Below are positions 10,921-21,274 of a stretch of 64,000 nt of DNA, one piece after another (the first letter of the stretch is position 1; each line of letters starts with the position of its first letter). The translations under genes and the position numbers were made by a program. A model generated the notes under the pieces. The model did not search any database and was not told the origin of the DNA. It saw nothing but the letters and a program-made list of their open reading frames with translations. This DNA is from Ctena decussata (lineage: Eukaryota; Mollusca; Bivalvia; Lucinida; Lucinidae), in the NCBI GenBank assembly GCA_963989385.1, contig OZ022512.1, positions 26,433,899-26,497,898 of the forward strand. Reading direction: 5' to 3'.

Positions 10921-11410
10921 TTAATAGGGAGGTTAAGATTTTTAACTTGTACGTGTACGTGTACGTCTAGCGATGATTTGTGTGCATACGTCATCAAAAA
11001 TTGCATACTCTCTACCAGTTAGAAGTAAATTCTAGACGTTGACTACTTCTAGGGGGCCGTTTACACGTAGCTTAATAAACGTGTACTTTGAATTCATTTT
11101 TCGGATTGAATTCGTAAATGTACATTTTATTTTATGGTATCAAAGTTGAAAGCATATATCTAAGAAATTATTTAAAGCGTTCACTTGAAAATCAGTGAAG
11201 CGTAAATAAGATACACCAATGTTTAATGTGCGGGTGGTACATGCGAGGCATAAGGCAATATTTGTTGTAGATATCTCCGCAGTTGTAAAGATGGTTGGAT
11301 GAATGATTTCGGGTTATACCACCTTTTCAACAGTATTTTAGTCATGTGGGGCATATTAGGAAATATATGTGATATGAACGACGCTAAAATAAACAAGATT
11401 CAGAAAAGAA

Positions 11411-11485
11411 ACGTGACCTTAACTGGAATCGAACCCGTGACCTCGTGATCATGAGTCAAGAGCATCAACCTCCCAGTCAGCAGCT
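11411..11485 (-). repeat. tRNA-like sequence (SINE head or tRNA pseudogene)
   Basis: On the minus strand it reads GGGAGGTTGATGCTCTTGACTCATGATCACGAGG then TCACGGGTTCGATTCC, with a clear B box (GGTTCGATTCC) and a CTCATGA anticodon-loop-like segment. The acceptor stem does not pair, so this is not called as a tRNA gene. Confidence 0.45.
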
Positions 11486-11544
11486 AAAAAAATCATTTAG
11501 TCACATGTCAGCATCATAAATGGAACTTAGTTGGGAAGTGTGTG

Positions 11545-11690
11545 TATTTCAATTCTCGTAACGACGCCACCATCCCCGCCCCTCCCCGCCACGCACCTCA
11601 GCGGTATGAAAGCATGGCCGCAGAAACGGGGCGCCGTGCGTCCGTGCATTAGAGGCGGGAAAGCTGGTCGGGATAATTTGTATCCCAATC
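11545..11690. repeat. Fragment of the CAATTCTCGTAACGACG / GGCGCCG..GTCCGTCC repeat
   Basis: Shares TATTTCAATTCTCGTAACGA, ACCTCAGCGGTA and GCGCCGTGCGTCCGTGC with copies at 50370-50640, 27240-27310 and 61905-62030. Confidence 0.55.
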
Positions 11691-11889
11691 AAAATGGGGA
11701 AATCAGACTGTGAGCTGGGTGGGTATGGGCTACATTACCAATAAACGATGAAAAAAAGGATAAGACACAGGGGATTCTGTTGGTCGTTGTAATCAATGAA
11801 AGCTTTCGAAAAAAATGGGGACGGTAAAGAAGAAGTGAGTGTACGCAGGTAGTGAACTGACAATAGTAAGGGCTTTCCTTTACTGTAAA

Positions 11890-12243
11890 AATAGCCATCA
11901 GAGGAGATGGCAAATCCCCCGACCGAAGACCCCCATGGCCTTGGTAAAAAGGGTGCACTTCAAAACACATATTAGTAATATATTGTCGTTCTTTTATGCT
12001 TCTGATTGACATTAACTGTTAACAGATGCATGATTATCTAATACTCAGACTAAAACAGTATGCTTGACTGCTAAAAAGAGGTAATATCTCAAACAGCCAC
12101 CATATACACAAATGTATAGCATACGATACTTTCAACTTTCAAAATGTGTGAATAACTTCTAAAGTACAAGCCCTACAAATCTAATTTTGAGCTCTCTAGT
12201 AAGTGAATTTGGACAAAGAATCCAAATCTGGAAAAAAAAATTT

Positions 12244-12274
<31 letters not shown>

Positions 12275-13469
12275 GGTGCGGGAGGGGTCACGGGAATGTG
12301 GAGGGGTAAGAGAGAGAGAGAGTTAGGAACACTGATAAGATATCACAGCATGATCATCAATATTCTAAAAGGTACACGGTTATTCAAATTCTGGAGCTGG
12401 CCCAGGTTATACAGTTAAGGAGCAGAGACTCAAACAGCAGCTCAAACTACCAAAGGGAAATAATTCACTGAGTCTAAAAGCAAGAGTTATCATTCATGTA
12501 TGAGACAAATTGTCATGACCTGTTCTGCATATCTGTGAAGTATCATGAAAATATTTCAAAAGGTATTCAAGCTATGGAGCGGACACCTAAAATCATCAAA
12601 GGGAAATAACTCCAAAAGTAAGAAAGCAGGAGTTGTCATTCTTATTCGCGACACATCATCATGACCTGTTCTACATATCTGTGAAGTATCATGAAAATAT
12701 TCCAAAAGGTATTCAAGTTATAGAGCGGACACGAAATCAGACCTAAAACCATCAAGGGGAAATAACTCAAAAAGTAAGAAAGCAGGAGTTGTCATTCTTG
12801 TTCGCGACACATCGTCATGACCTGTTCTACATATCTGTGAAGTATCATGAAAATATTCTAAAAGGTATTCAAGTTATAGAGCGGACACGAAATCATACCT
12901 AAAATGATCAAGGGGAAATAACTCAAAAAAGTAAGAAAGCAAGAGTTGTCATTCTTTTTCGCGACACACCGTCATGACCTGTTCTACATATCTGTGAAGT
13001 ATCATGAGAATATTCCAAAGGGTATTCTAGTTATAGAGCGGACACGAATCTGCCAAAAAATCACACCTAAAACTATCAAGGGGAAATAACTCAAAAAGTA
13101 AGAAAGCAAGAGTTGTCATTCTTGTTCGCGACACATCGTCATGACCTGTTCTACATTTCTGTGAAGTATCAAGAAAATATTCCAAAGGGAATTCAAGTTA
13201 CAGAGCGGACACGAATCTGACAAAAAATCACCAAAGGGGAGATAATTCAAAAAGTACAATAGCAAGAGTTACCATTCTTGTACGCGACACATCGTGATGA
13301 CCTGTTCTACATAACTGTGAAGTATCATGAAAATATTCCACAGGGTATTCAAGATATAGAGCGGACAAGAAAGTGTTTACGGACGGACGGACGGACAGAC
13401 GGACGGACGGACGGACGGACGGACGCCAGGCTCATCGCTATATCCCCCGAACCTTTCGGTCGGGGGATA
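11890..13469 (-). mobile_element. ATCCCCCGACCGAA element, copy 1 (tandem-repeat body)
   Basis: Left edge shares AATAGCCATCAGAGGAGATG and CAAATCCCCCGACCGAAGAC with the far end of copy 2 (44020-45709, opposite orientation). Right edge is a hairpin CCCCCGAACCTTTCGGTCGGGGG next to a (GGAC)n run. The body is about six units of roughly 146-167 bp containing CATGACCTGTTCTACATATC and GTGAAGTATCATGAAAATATTC, with the phrase CATGACC at 12514, 12660, 12816, 12973 and 13140. No protein. It lies nested in the 10927-14094 element. Confidence 0.82.
12230..12330. repeat. A/T/G homopolymer run and (GA)n microsatellite
   Basis: About 10 A, 13 T and some 25 G in succession, then GAGAGAGAGAG at 12310-12322. A matching A-run/T stretch occurs in copy 2 near 45350, so the run is a property of this element; its length is likely to be unreliable in assembly. 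Confidence 0.8.
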
Positions 13470-14242
13470 AAAAGTACAGGATAGTACCATAACGTTTTAA
13501 GACGGAATTTGGCTGCACTATGTAAAAAATGTTTTAATTCCGCGTTTGGTTGTATATTGATTATAAAGAAATTTAATACGGTTTAAAGCAAGGTTTTTAC
13601 ACAATGCTGTCGCGTTTCATATCAAAAACGTAAAGTAATATCCCATAGTTTTTATGGTGAAAGGCCTAGCAGCCAGATGCCAGGTCTTTTCCCATAAAAG
13701 CTATGGGACTTTGTAACAGTGCAATTATTAGAAAAAATGTGGTGTATATAAGATGGTCGCCGGGTGTGATATTGGTCGACGGACCTGTACGCTTTCTTTT
13801 GGACACCAGAATAATTAGAACGTTATGTTTCGACAACAACCGACCGAAACAATCGACAAAGAGGAGATAATTTAACCTACAAAACGTACACACGGACGAA
13901 AAGTCATGCAGACAGCTTTTTCTATAATTACTTCGACCCTCTAAAATAATCTGTCGCATTTGTTTTTGCAACACGTACACGTACAAGTTACATTTATCTT
14001 AACCTTTAATAACTATACCGTGTAATTAGAACTTGTACGTGTACGTGTAGCTACCAGTAGCCGTACGCGTACAAGTTCTAAATCTTAACCTCCCTAATAT
14101 CTTGCCTGTAACAGTGTAAGATATTAATATTTTTTATCTTGTAAGCTCTGCAAATTTGATAGCTTTCTGGTTGCCTTGGTATCATGAGACTGTATTCTGA
14201 CAGGAAAATAGTTAGCATGACTTTGTTCGAGGCCTGCTTGTA

Positions 14243-15198
14243 GAGTAAGGGGACATGGCTTCGCACAGGGCATGGCTTCGCACACCTACGGGTTAGTTAG
14301 TATGTGTCAGTCATCAGTTGTCTGAACATCATTTTGTTTTGCAAATATTTCAAGGTTGTATAAATGAAGGCTTTTGACATTACTTTCGCGTGCAGTGCAT
14401 CACGTGCATTTTGGCGCCCAAAATATTTAAAACATTCAGATCACAGTCGGGAAAGTTTTACATTTTTGGAACAGGCAATACTATTGATAGCACACTTTCG
14501 AAATTTGGCTCCTGAGGTGTTATTGAAATTGTCTTTTGCTCTCTTCAGAATAGAAAGTGCACAATCATCAAAACCTATGCCGGTTATATAGACAGCAAAG
14601 ATTTTCCATGCTACGGGGTGTGATTTTGTCCCTCACTTTTATAAGAAAAGTCCGCATAATATTTTTAGCTGTCATCCTATTTTGTCATAAGTCGACTATA
14701 AGATTACACAATCGGCATGTGATGGATTCAACAACAAATTGTCAGTCACTTATCAACCAGTGTTTTAAAATCAAATAAAATTATGAAAATCGCCGATTTT
14801 TGGTCTTTCCATTTATGGCAGGAACATTGACATTATACTATTACCTTGTAAACTATAGATAAAAATAGAATATTAGCTGTTGTTTTATGGTTTTCATTTA
14901 CTGGGTCTAAGGTGTATGACACAATATTCAAAGGCATCTAGAATGCTTCTATTTCCTGCTAGAAGAGGTGTGCGAAGCCATGTCCCCATAAACCCAAAAT
15001 ATCACTTAGAACTGCACTACATATTACGACACGTGCTACTAATGACGTCAGGGTCTGAGACCAAACATTTTCATACTTAATTCCCAGAAAGGGTCAAGGT
15101 ATATTATAATATGTAGAAACAGGCGTTATGTTACAAGCTTTTTTAGCCAATGCTGCAAAAGTCATAAAAGTGTGCGAAGAAGCCATGTCCCCTTACTC
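14243..15198. mobile_element. 956-bp element with GAGTAAGGGGACATGGCTTC ends and TA duplication
   Basis: Left end GAGTAAGGGGACATGGCTTC then GCACA; right end is its reverse complement apart from an extra GAA. Flanked by TA (14241-14242, 15199-15200); the uninterrupted E2 copy has a single TA at this point (CTTGTAAATAATAAC). An additional internal inverted copy of the end is at 14967-14990. TA duplication suggests the Tc1/mariner supergroup. No transposase; the 60-75 codon frames are not convincing. Confidence 0.85.
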
Positions 15199-15321
15199 TA
15201 AATAATAACAGTATTTATTTGAGCATTAAACTTTATTATAAGTTAGAACATGGTTTGCTGAAAATACTATTGTGCACCAGTCAATGCACTGTTGCACACA
15301 GCATGTGTTGTCTCACTTTAA

Positions 15322-16752
15322 GTGTTTCCCCCAGGAATGAAAAAGGGCATGGTAAATTTTCTCAGAAAAGGGCACTTAAGCGCGTGGATTTTCGCAAAAA
15401 GGGCACTGTATATTGTGCTTTCATTAGAAGGCCGCTGTTTTAATGGACATTAGCTTACAGAGATTAATACTGCTAATAAAGCATTAAATCATATCATTCT
15501 TTTTTAATTTATAGCTGCAGCAGCATCTTTCTTAAAATACAGCACATGTAATTTAGAAAACTTTTTTTACTCCTTAGTAGAGCCTGGATATGATGATAAT
15601 ACATAAAGAATTTGCATCTGCTCTATGTATACATATTTGTGTGTGTGTGTTAGGTCCTTTTACTTACCTGTTCTGTAGATCTATTAATTTTTTTTGGTGT
15701 GTGTGTCAAGTCCTTTTACTACCTACCTATTCTTTTTTTTTTTCTTCCAAATATCAAGAAACATAATTAAATAGTCTGAAACATTTCAATATCCTAATTA
15801 TTATTACAATTTATATTTTATTATATATCATTATTGTTCCTTCTAAATTCTTTATTTTTTATTAATAATTCTTACTGACCAGTATATATTATCAGTACTA
15901 AGACAAAGGGGCACAGAATTGCCTCCCTTTAACTTGTATTATATCTGTTTCAGTTAGCTCTATTTATTTTCTTCATACAAGCGATTTTTGTTTAGGGTAC
16001 CCAGAGCTGTTGAAAACTATTAAAATATATATATAACATTGTTCAAAAATTTATTTTGGACACAAAAATCGGCATGTACAAGACCAAAATATCAAAACAT
16101 ACATAATATGCTTAATTATTTTTACACCATAATTTATTAAACGTCTCGAATGTAACCAATATATAATACGCATATAAAACTTTACGGCATGAGCAACAAG
16201 TCAAGACAATGATCAGCCTGCACATCTGTGAATCGAATCAGTTTCCCAAATACAGTCCATGAATCCAAAGGAAACTAAAAAAAAAAAAAAACTTCCAGAA
16301 AAATATTAAAACATGTATGTAATAGTGGGCATGTTGATTTGTGTAATTGTGAAACATGGCTACTGGCTCCTTTTCACTCAACAGGCCTCACTTTGATCTT
16401 TCCGGTTAACCGGCAGATCAGTCAGTAATTTTCACGGATCAGTTAGTTTATTAGCGGGTGCCATGGACCAAAACAGGATTAATGCCAACTGATGTGTTTA
16501 CTTACGCTGTCAAAACAATTGAGGCAGTGAATACACAATGTGAAATGTGTATCTCCTTAGTAATTGGCAGGTGAAGTTTAGGGCAAAAAGGGCATGGCGC
16601 TGGAAAAAAGGGCATGGTGCTGGGGAAAAGGGTGTCTCCTTAGTAATTGGCAGGTGAAGTTTAGGGCAAAAAGGGCATGGCGCTGGAAAAAAGGGCATGG
16701 CGCTGGGGAAAAGGGGCATGGCGGGATGCTAAAAGGGGCTGGGGGAAACACT
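15322..16752. mobile_element. 1.43 kb hAT-like non-autonomous element
   Basis: Left end GTGTTTCCCCCAGGAATG; right end GGGGCTGGGGGAAACACT. The flanks CACTTTAA (15314-15321) and AACTTTAA (16753-16760) form an 8-bp target duplication with one mismatch, and the E2 copy has a single CACTTTAAACATT. Ends of AGTGTTTCCC type with 8-bp duplication are the hAT hallmark. Near both ends the motif AAAAAGGGCATGG recurs (subterminal repeats); an 83-bp internal duplication begins at 16552 and 16635. No transposase frame is present, so it depends on a partner elsewhere. Confidence 0.88.
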
Positions 16753-16796
16753 AACTTTAAACATTAAGTACCTTGGTACCATGGAATCCCTGGCTA

Positions 16797-16866
16797 CCGC
16801 TGGGCAGGCGTCGAACCGACAACCTCTGGCTTCCGAGTCTGAGCCAAGTGCACTAACCACTGCGCT
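16797..16866 (-). repeat. tRNA-like SINE head
   Basis: On the minus strand: GAAGCGCAGTGGTTAGTGCA (A-box-like) and GTTGTCGGTTCGACGCCTG (B box). It abuts the right end of element E1, so it may be older flanking DNA. Confidence 0.5.
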
Positions 16867-17243
16867 TCACCTGCCTCCAGCAAAAATTATCTTACATATA
16901 AATGAGATGCTGAGCTTTGGTTCTCATAATAATCTGCACAACAGAAATACTGTTTATAACTTAACTGCAAAGAGCAATATTTCACTGGCTGCACTCGGCC
17001 GAAAGAGAATGGGGCCGAACTATTCTAAATTCGGGTTTATCTGCCTGACTACTGTCCACCACTAGCAACCAACAACCGCTTGAATCCAAAGAATAAATTC
17101 TGATTTAAAGATTATCAAGCACTCACTATATTGAAGAAGTGACGAAAACAAAACTCAGCTGTTTTTACAGCATGTTTCGAGAAAGGACAACTTATAACAA
17201 ATGTCTAATAGTCGTGCTTTTACACAGCTGCCGTGCAGAGGCC

Positions 17244-17412
17244 ATTGGTAGGTTGGTGCTCGGGTTTAACGTCCCACCAACAACGAGGTCATTTGGAGAC
17301 GGGACCTCGGTTTTAAGTCTCATCCGAAAGACCGGAGAAGCGGGGGATCGATCTTGCGACCCCTGGGTTGGTAGTCCGGAGTGTTATCCACTATACTACA
17401 GCCGCTCCTTGG
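17244..17412 (-). repeat. tRNA-derived SINE, family 2, copy 1
   Basis: Minus strand head GGCTGTAGTATAGTGGATAA (A box) and GGTCGCAAGATCGATCCCCC (B box), then GCTTCTCCGGTCTTTCGGAT and CCGAGGTCCCGTCTCCAAATG. The same order occurs at 22470-22590, so two copies define the family. Confidence 0.7.
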
Positions 17413-17530
17413 TAGGTTGGTTGGTTGACTTTGGGTTTTCAAACCGTGTAAAGAAGTAGAAAGAACCCCACCAATCATTATTCTATTTTCTATAGAATAC
17501 TGACTCCCGCTAAAAGATAATGACCCCCTC

Positions 17531-17948
17531 GAGAAGGAAAGATAGTAGACTCATAATGCTTTACAAAGGTCTGAAGGGTGCAGCCAGGATACCCATAATT
17601 TAAATGACATTGTTCCCCCAAGTTGGCGTACCAGGAATCATCATTCCCTGGCATTTCAAACCCCATTGGCTGGGACTGACATTTACAAGTCCAATTTCTT
17701 CCCTCAGACTATTAGAGATTGGAATTCCCCGGAAGATTCTCTTATTTCTGCTGCTGAGTGTGCAGAGGATTCAGTTACTAAGTTTACTTATCTTGAATCA
17801 GAAATGTTTACTGGTGATACGTCCAAGGACAATAATTCACCAGGAAGGAAAATCATTCACCAGGAAGGGCTAGGGACTAGCCTCCCTGATCACAGACCCT
17901 GGTGAATGATTGTCCTTGGACGTATCACCAGTAAACAATTCTGATTAT
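17531..17948 (+). mobile_element. 5'-truncated CR1/L2-like LINE 3' end with a folded-back tail
   Basis: Starts at GAGAAGGAAAGATAGTAGAC and matches the C-terminal coding region of the LINE at 56-59.8 kb; translation gives AGTDIYKSNFFPQTIRDWNS, matching the large copy except at a few residues. The tail is unusual. A reversed copy of the last ~50 bases (17794-17844) and a second partial copy (about 17850-17863) are inserted before the proper 3' tail (17897-17947), so the end can fold into a hairpin. Coding is broken; this is dead sequence. Confidence 0.87.
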
Positions 17949-18290
17949 GAACGTCTATAAAATATTGACCCCCGGTCCTTATTCCTTTGTTCTTTAAAGA
18001 ATAGTGACCCCGGTTATAGTATTATGACCCCCACCACCATCCTCGGTCTTAATATTATGATTCCCTTAAAGCAACGATGTCTTAAATATGTTTATGGCAT
18101 TCAGAATGTTGTGACCGATCTAGTACAACCCGCTTATTTGCTGACGCATTTTGAAATAACTTAGCACAAATGTCGAGAGAATATGTCGCGCGGAAGATCT
18201 AGTTACCCAACCCATAGGTAAAGGTCATATAGATCATTCAAAGATAATGGTGTCCTGCTTTATGATTCTGGCAAACAAAGTGTCGTGTCT
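17949..18290. repeat. GACCCC / TAATATTATGACCCC-rich DNA, left copy
   Basis: Contains TATTGACCCCCGGTCCTTATT, TTCTTTAAAGAATAGTGACC and TATTATGACCCCCACC. The inverse of this sequence is present at 20430-20680, where it again directly adjoins a LINE 3' tail. Confidence 0.6.
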
Positions 18291-18316
18291 ATGGCAAGCC
18301 ATTTTACTATTTATTG
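18283..18316. repeat. Left inverted flank of the AGATATCT satellite
   Basis: TATGGCAAGCCATTTTACTA faces TAGTAAAATGGCTTGCCATA at about 19337-19356 on the other side of the satellite; imperfect similarity (GTGTC/GACAC) extends a little further. Confidence 0.75.
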
Positions 18317-18324
18317 TGGAACTT

Positions 18325-19325
18325 AGATATCTCATTTAGTATATCAGATATCTAATATACTACATCAGATATCTTATCTATTATATAAGATATCTTATAT
18401 ATAAGATATCTTATAAAATAAATAAGATATCTTATATAGTATATTAGATATCTAATATGCCAATTCAGATATCTAAAATAACATATCAGATATCTTATAT
18501 AACATATAAGATATCTTATATCCTATATAAGATATCTGATATACGATACAAGATATCTTATATAGGAATTAAGATATCTCATATAGGATATGAGATATCT
18601 TATTTAATTTTTCATATAAGATATCTTATATGTTATGTTTGATGTCTTTTATGATATATTAGATATCTTAATATTAGATATCTTAATAGGCATATTAGAT
18701 ATCTAATATACTATATAAGATATCTGATATATTATATTAGATATCTTATATGTCAAATTGAATAAGATATCTCATAGCCCATATAATATATTTTATATCC
18801 TATAGACGATATATGCCATATAAGATGTCTTATAAACTATATAAGATATCTAATATAGGTTTATAAGATATCTTATTTGACTTTTCCATAAGAAACAACA
18901 CAATCTATAAGATATCTGATATAATATATAAGATATCTTATATAACATATAAGATATATTATTTAGTAAATCAGATATCTTATATCGGATATAAGATATC
19001 CTATATAGGATATGAGATATCTTATCTAATTTTAAATATAAGATATCTAATACACTATATCAGATATCTTATATAGTATATTGGATATCTAATATGCCAA
19101 TTAAGATATCTGAGATAGTATATAAGATATCTTATATAGGATATAAGATATCTTATATGAAAAATCAAATATCTTATATCCTATATAAGATATTTTATAT
19201 CCTATATTCGATATCTTATATAGGATATAAGATATCTTATATGTTATATTAGATATTTAGTATGTTACATTAGATATCTTTATTGGCATATTAGATATCT
19301 AATATACTATATAAGATATCTACTA
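18325..19325. repeat. 1 kb satellite of AGATATCT palindromes spaced ~25-32 bp
   Basis: Some 35-40 copies of AGATATCT or one-base variants occur in about 1 kb, most within a larger self-complementary context such as ATATAAGATATCTTATAT. Each unit is its own reverse complement, so both strands read almost the same. Base composition is extremely AT-rich. Frames reading ISYI-type repeats are artefacts of the period. The array is bounded by an inverted flank on each side. Confidence 0.9.
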
Positions 19326-19330
19326 TACAT

Positions 19331-19365
19331 AATAGGTAGTAAAATGGCTTGCCATACGTGTCCGG
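19331..19365. repeat. Right inverted flank of the AGATATCT satellite
   Basis: TAGTAAAATGGCTTGCCATA is the exact reverse complement of the left flank core. Confidence 0.75.
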
Positions 19366-19405
19366 CCCGTAGCTTTGTCATTTGTGGGTAGATTTTAAGA
19401 TGACT

Positions 19406-19545
19406 GCAAACAAATATTGCCCATCGCGCGGCAAGATCTATATACCTAGATCCCCATCTCGAATTCAGGTAAATGGCAAACAAATATTGCCCATCGCGCG
19501 GCAAGATCTATATACCTAGATCCCCATCTCGAATTCAGGTAAATG
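19406..19545. repeat. Two identical 70-bp tandem units
   Basis: GCAAACAAATATTGCCCATC starts at 19406 and again at 19476; the two 70-bp units appear identical. They share TCGCGCGG and AAGATCTA with the left side near 18187-18202. Confidence 0.85.
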
Positions 19546-20330
19546 GCAGTATTTATTTTGACTTGATGGTTTTGATGTAAGATTTTTTGTTTCGCTTCCT
19601 CCCCAAAACTGTCCGAAATCACACGAAATTTTACTGGTTATGCTAACTCGAAGCTATGTCGTTGGAACAGGATACTTACTCAAGGAAGCAAAATAGCAAA
19701 CTCATGGGAATAACATATAGCTAACTCGTGGTCAAGCTAAAACTGAACCACTGCGTAAGGCGTTGATCAACTCAACACAATTTATGTCTAAATGTGCAGA
19801 AAGATGTAAGACGAATGCGACGAGAGTTATGCTTTTTTGACGAGGGTTATGCCACAGGATTTTTCTTGCACCACTTATTCACAATTTTTTGACTGCTTAT
19901 ACATGTATGTCTACAAAATATGGTTAGTCTCTTTTCATTGCATCCAGATAATTCTTCAAAATAAATCTTGCAAGACGAGGTATAAAGAAACATTGACAAA
20001 ATATACAAAAATATATTGGTATTATTATCTCCTGTGTTCTGTACAAAAGCAGTAGAAAACAAATCACTGTATCTCTTGCCAATATATATAAACTTACTCA
20101 AATGCATTGTCAAGATTTCCGGAATTCAAGTGTATCAATATGCTCATTAACAAGAGCGAGCAGTTCTACAGCCATAAAGGAAAAAAGCGATGAATCGGCT
20201 CACAAAAACAGCCGAGCCTTTCTATTAGTTTCAAATTTCAAATGCTTACCTTACTGAATATTTCAATAAGCGCCAGGCTGTAATTAATGAAATATGAACC
20301 TGTGCCTAAAGTATAATGATATTTGCTGTT
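19546..20330. other. Interval without recognised features
   Basis: AT-rich DNA. Two overlapping opposite-strand frames of 72 and 88 codons cover the same bases with no recognisable protein. Confidence 0.4.
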
Positions 20331-20405
20331 TTTCTTTTTTTCTTTTTTTTTGTGGGGTGGGGGGAGGGGGGGGGGGGGGGGGGGAGAGAGAGAGGTGAGG
20401 TTGGG
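20331..20405. repeat. T-run, G-run and (GA)n low-complexity tract
   Basis: TTTTTCTTTTTTTTTG is followed by a G-rich run of about 35 bases and GAGAGAGAGAG. Confidence 0.85.
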
Positions 20406-20429
20406 GGAGGGGGAGAGGGTGGCGACTGG

Positions 20430-20680
20430 GGCGTCGTTATTTTCTTCTTCGCGAATCGTTATTTAACTTCGCATAGAGGGGTCATAATATTATGACCAGA
20501 GGTCACTTTTCTTTAATAATGACCGGGGGTAGTTATTCTATGGGGGTTACATTTTTTTTCGTGAGGGGTCGTTTTACTTCGCGTATGGGAGTCATAATAT
20601 TATGACAGAGAGGTCATGATATTATGACCGGGGAGTCACTGTTCTTCAAAGAATAATGACGGGGGTCATTGGTAAGAGAA
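20430..20680. repeat. GACCCC-rich DNA, right inverted copy
   Basis: Contains GGGGTCATAATATTATGACC, GTCACTGTTCTTCAAAGAAT and AATGACGGGGGTCATT, the inverse of the left copy at 17949-18060, with more repeats of the motif. Confidence 0.6.
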
Positions 20681-20834
20681 AGATCAGATTCTTTAATGGT
20701 GATACACCCAAAGGTAATCATTCACCAGGATCTGTGTTCAAGAAAGTTAGTCCTTATCCCTAGCCCTTACTTTGTAACTGCACGCTTAGCAGGAAAAATC
20801 AGAGAATCTGTCAGAGAGTTCCAATCTCCAATAG
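20681..20834 (-). mobile_element. LINE 3' end fragment
   Basis: Matches the last ~150 bases of the 56-59.8 kb LINE on the minus strand: TTCCAATCTCCAATAG at the 5' side of the fragment, CCTTATCCCTAGCCCTTAC and AATCATTCACCAGGATCTG at the tail. It is more diverged than the copy at 17531. Confidence 0.8.
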
Positions 20835-21000
20835 GGTAAGGTGGGACAAAACGCCCATGCGGGGTAAAACGCCCATGCCTTTTATACCAATATCCATAAA
20901 GTGTTATTGAAACAAATATGTAAAAGTGTAGGACTCCTTATCAACAGACACTTCGAAGAAGCGCATCTACTTGTAGCTTTTTGTCATGAATTTAAACATT

Positions 21001-21238
21001 TGAGCCGCGACACGACAAAACCAACAATGTGGTTGTGCGCCCAGCGCAGACTCAGATCAGCCTGGGCATCCGCCCAGTCTGATCAGAGTCTTCGCTGTCC
21101 GCATGAAGGTAGCTTAGACCCTCAGCTACCCTTTGAACACTTAGCGAAGGCTCTGATCAGACTGGGCGGATGCTCAGGCTGATCTGAGTCTGCACTGTGC
21201 GCACAACCACATTGTTGGTTTTCTCGTGTCGCGGTTCA
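21001..21238. mobile_element. 238-bp palindromic MITE
   Basis: TGAGCCGCGACACGACAAAA starts the left arm; the right arm ends TTTTCTCGTGTCGCGGTTCA. Inverted arms of about 95 bp include CAACAATGTGGTTGTGCGC and CAGATCAGCCTGGGCATCCG, around a loop near 21110-21145 that itself contains GGTAGCTTAGACCCTCAGCTACC. Confidence 0.85.
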
Positions 21239-21274
21239 TTTTTTTTGCAGTTTTCTGTAAGTCAGGATGACTGA

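Larger units (their letters stand above)
10927..14094. mobile_element. 3.17 kb element with GGGAGGTTAAGATTT inverted ends and TA duplication
   Basis: Left end GGGAGGTTAAGATTTTTAAC then CTTGTACGTGTACGTG; right end CGTACAAGTTCTAAATCTTAACCTCCC. TA flanks both sides (10925-10926 and 14095-14096), and the empty site in E2 reads CCAATAATATC, which contains one TA. A second, diverged right end (CACGTACAAG-like then ATCTTAACC) is at about 13975-14015. It contains a nested CCCCCG element (11890-13469). No transposase found. Confidence 0.78.
7989..16796 (-). mobile_element. Element E, copy 1: ~1 kb DNA element expanded to 8.8 kb by nested insertions
   Basis: Ends are TAGTCCGGTCTCATGGTACC (left) and GGTACCATGGAATCCCTGGC TA (right), imperfect inverted ends centred on CATGGTACC. 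E sequence is present at 7989-8674, 14095-14242, 15199-15321 and 16753-16796. These four pieces are collinear with the copy at 37960-38950 in reverse orientation. The gaps are filled by separate elements with their own inverted ends and target duplications. No transposase is visible in either copy, so E is non-autonomous. Confidence 0.88.

Noticed and set aside
8675..10924. Frames of 65-91 codons on both strands, e.g. with LHSPFFEIPCRKNEIIPRMR
   Set aside because: The same peptide appears once from each arm of the palindrome. No transposase motif and no start context of note.
12203..13484. Open frames inside the CCCCCGACC element, e.g. one with YHENIPQGIQDIERT and RTDGRTDGRTD
   Set aside because: They read the tandem unit and the GGAC run. 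Copy 2 gives the same phrase in part, without a conserved frame across units.
18457..18642. 61-codon frame reading ISYI-type repeats
   Set aside because: Artefact of the AGATATCT satellite.
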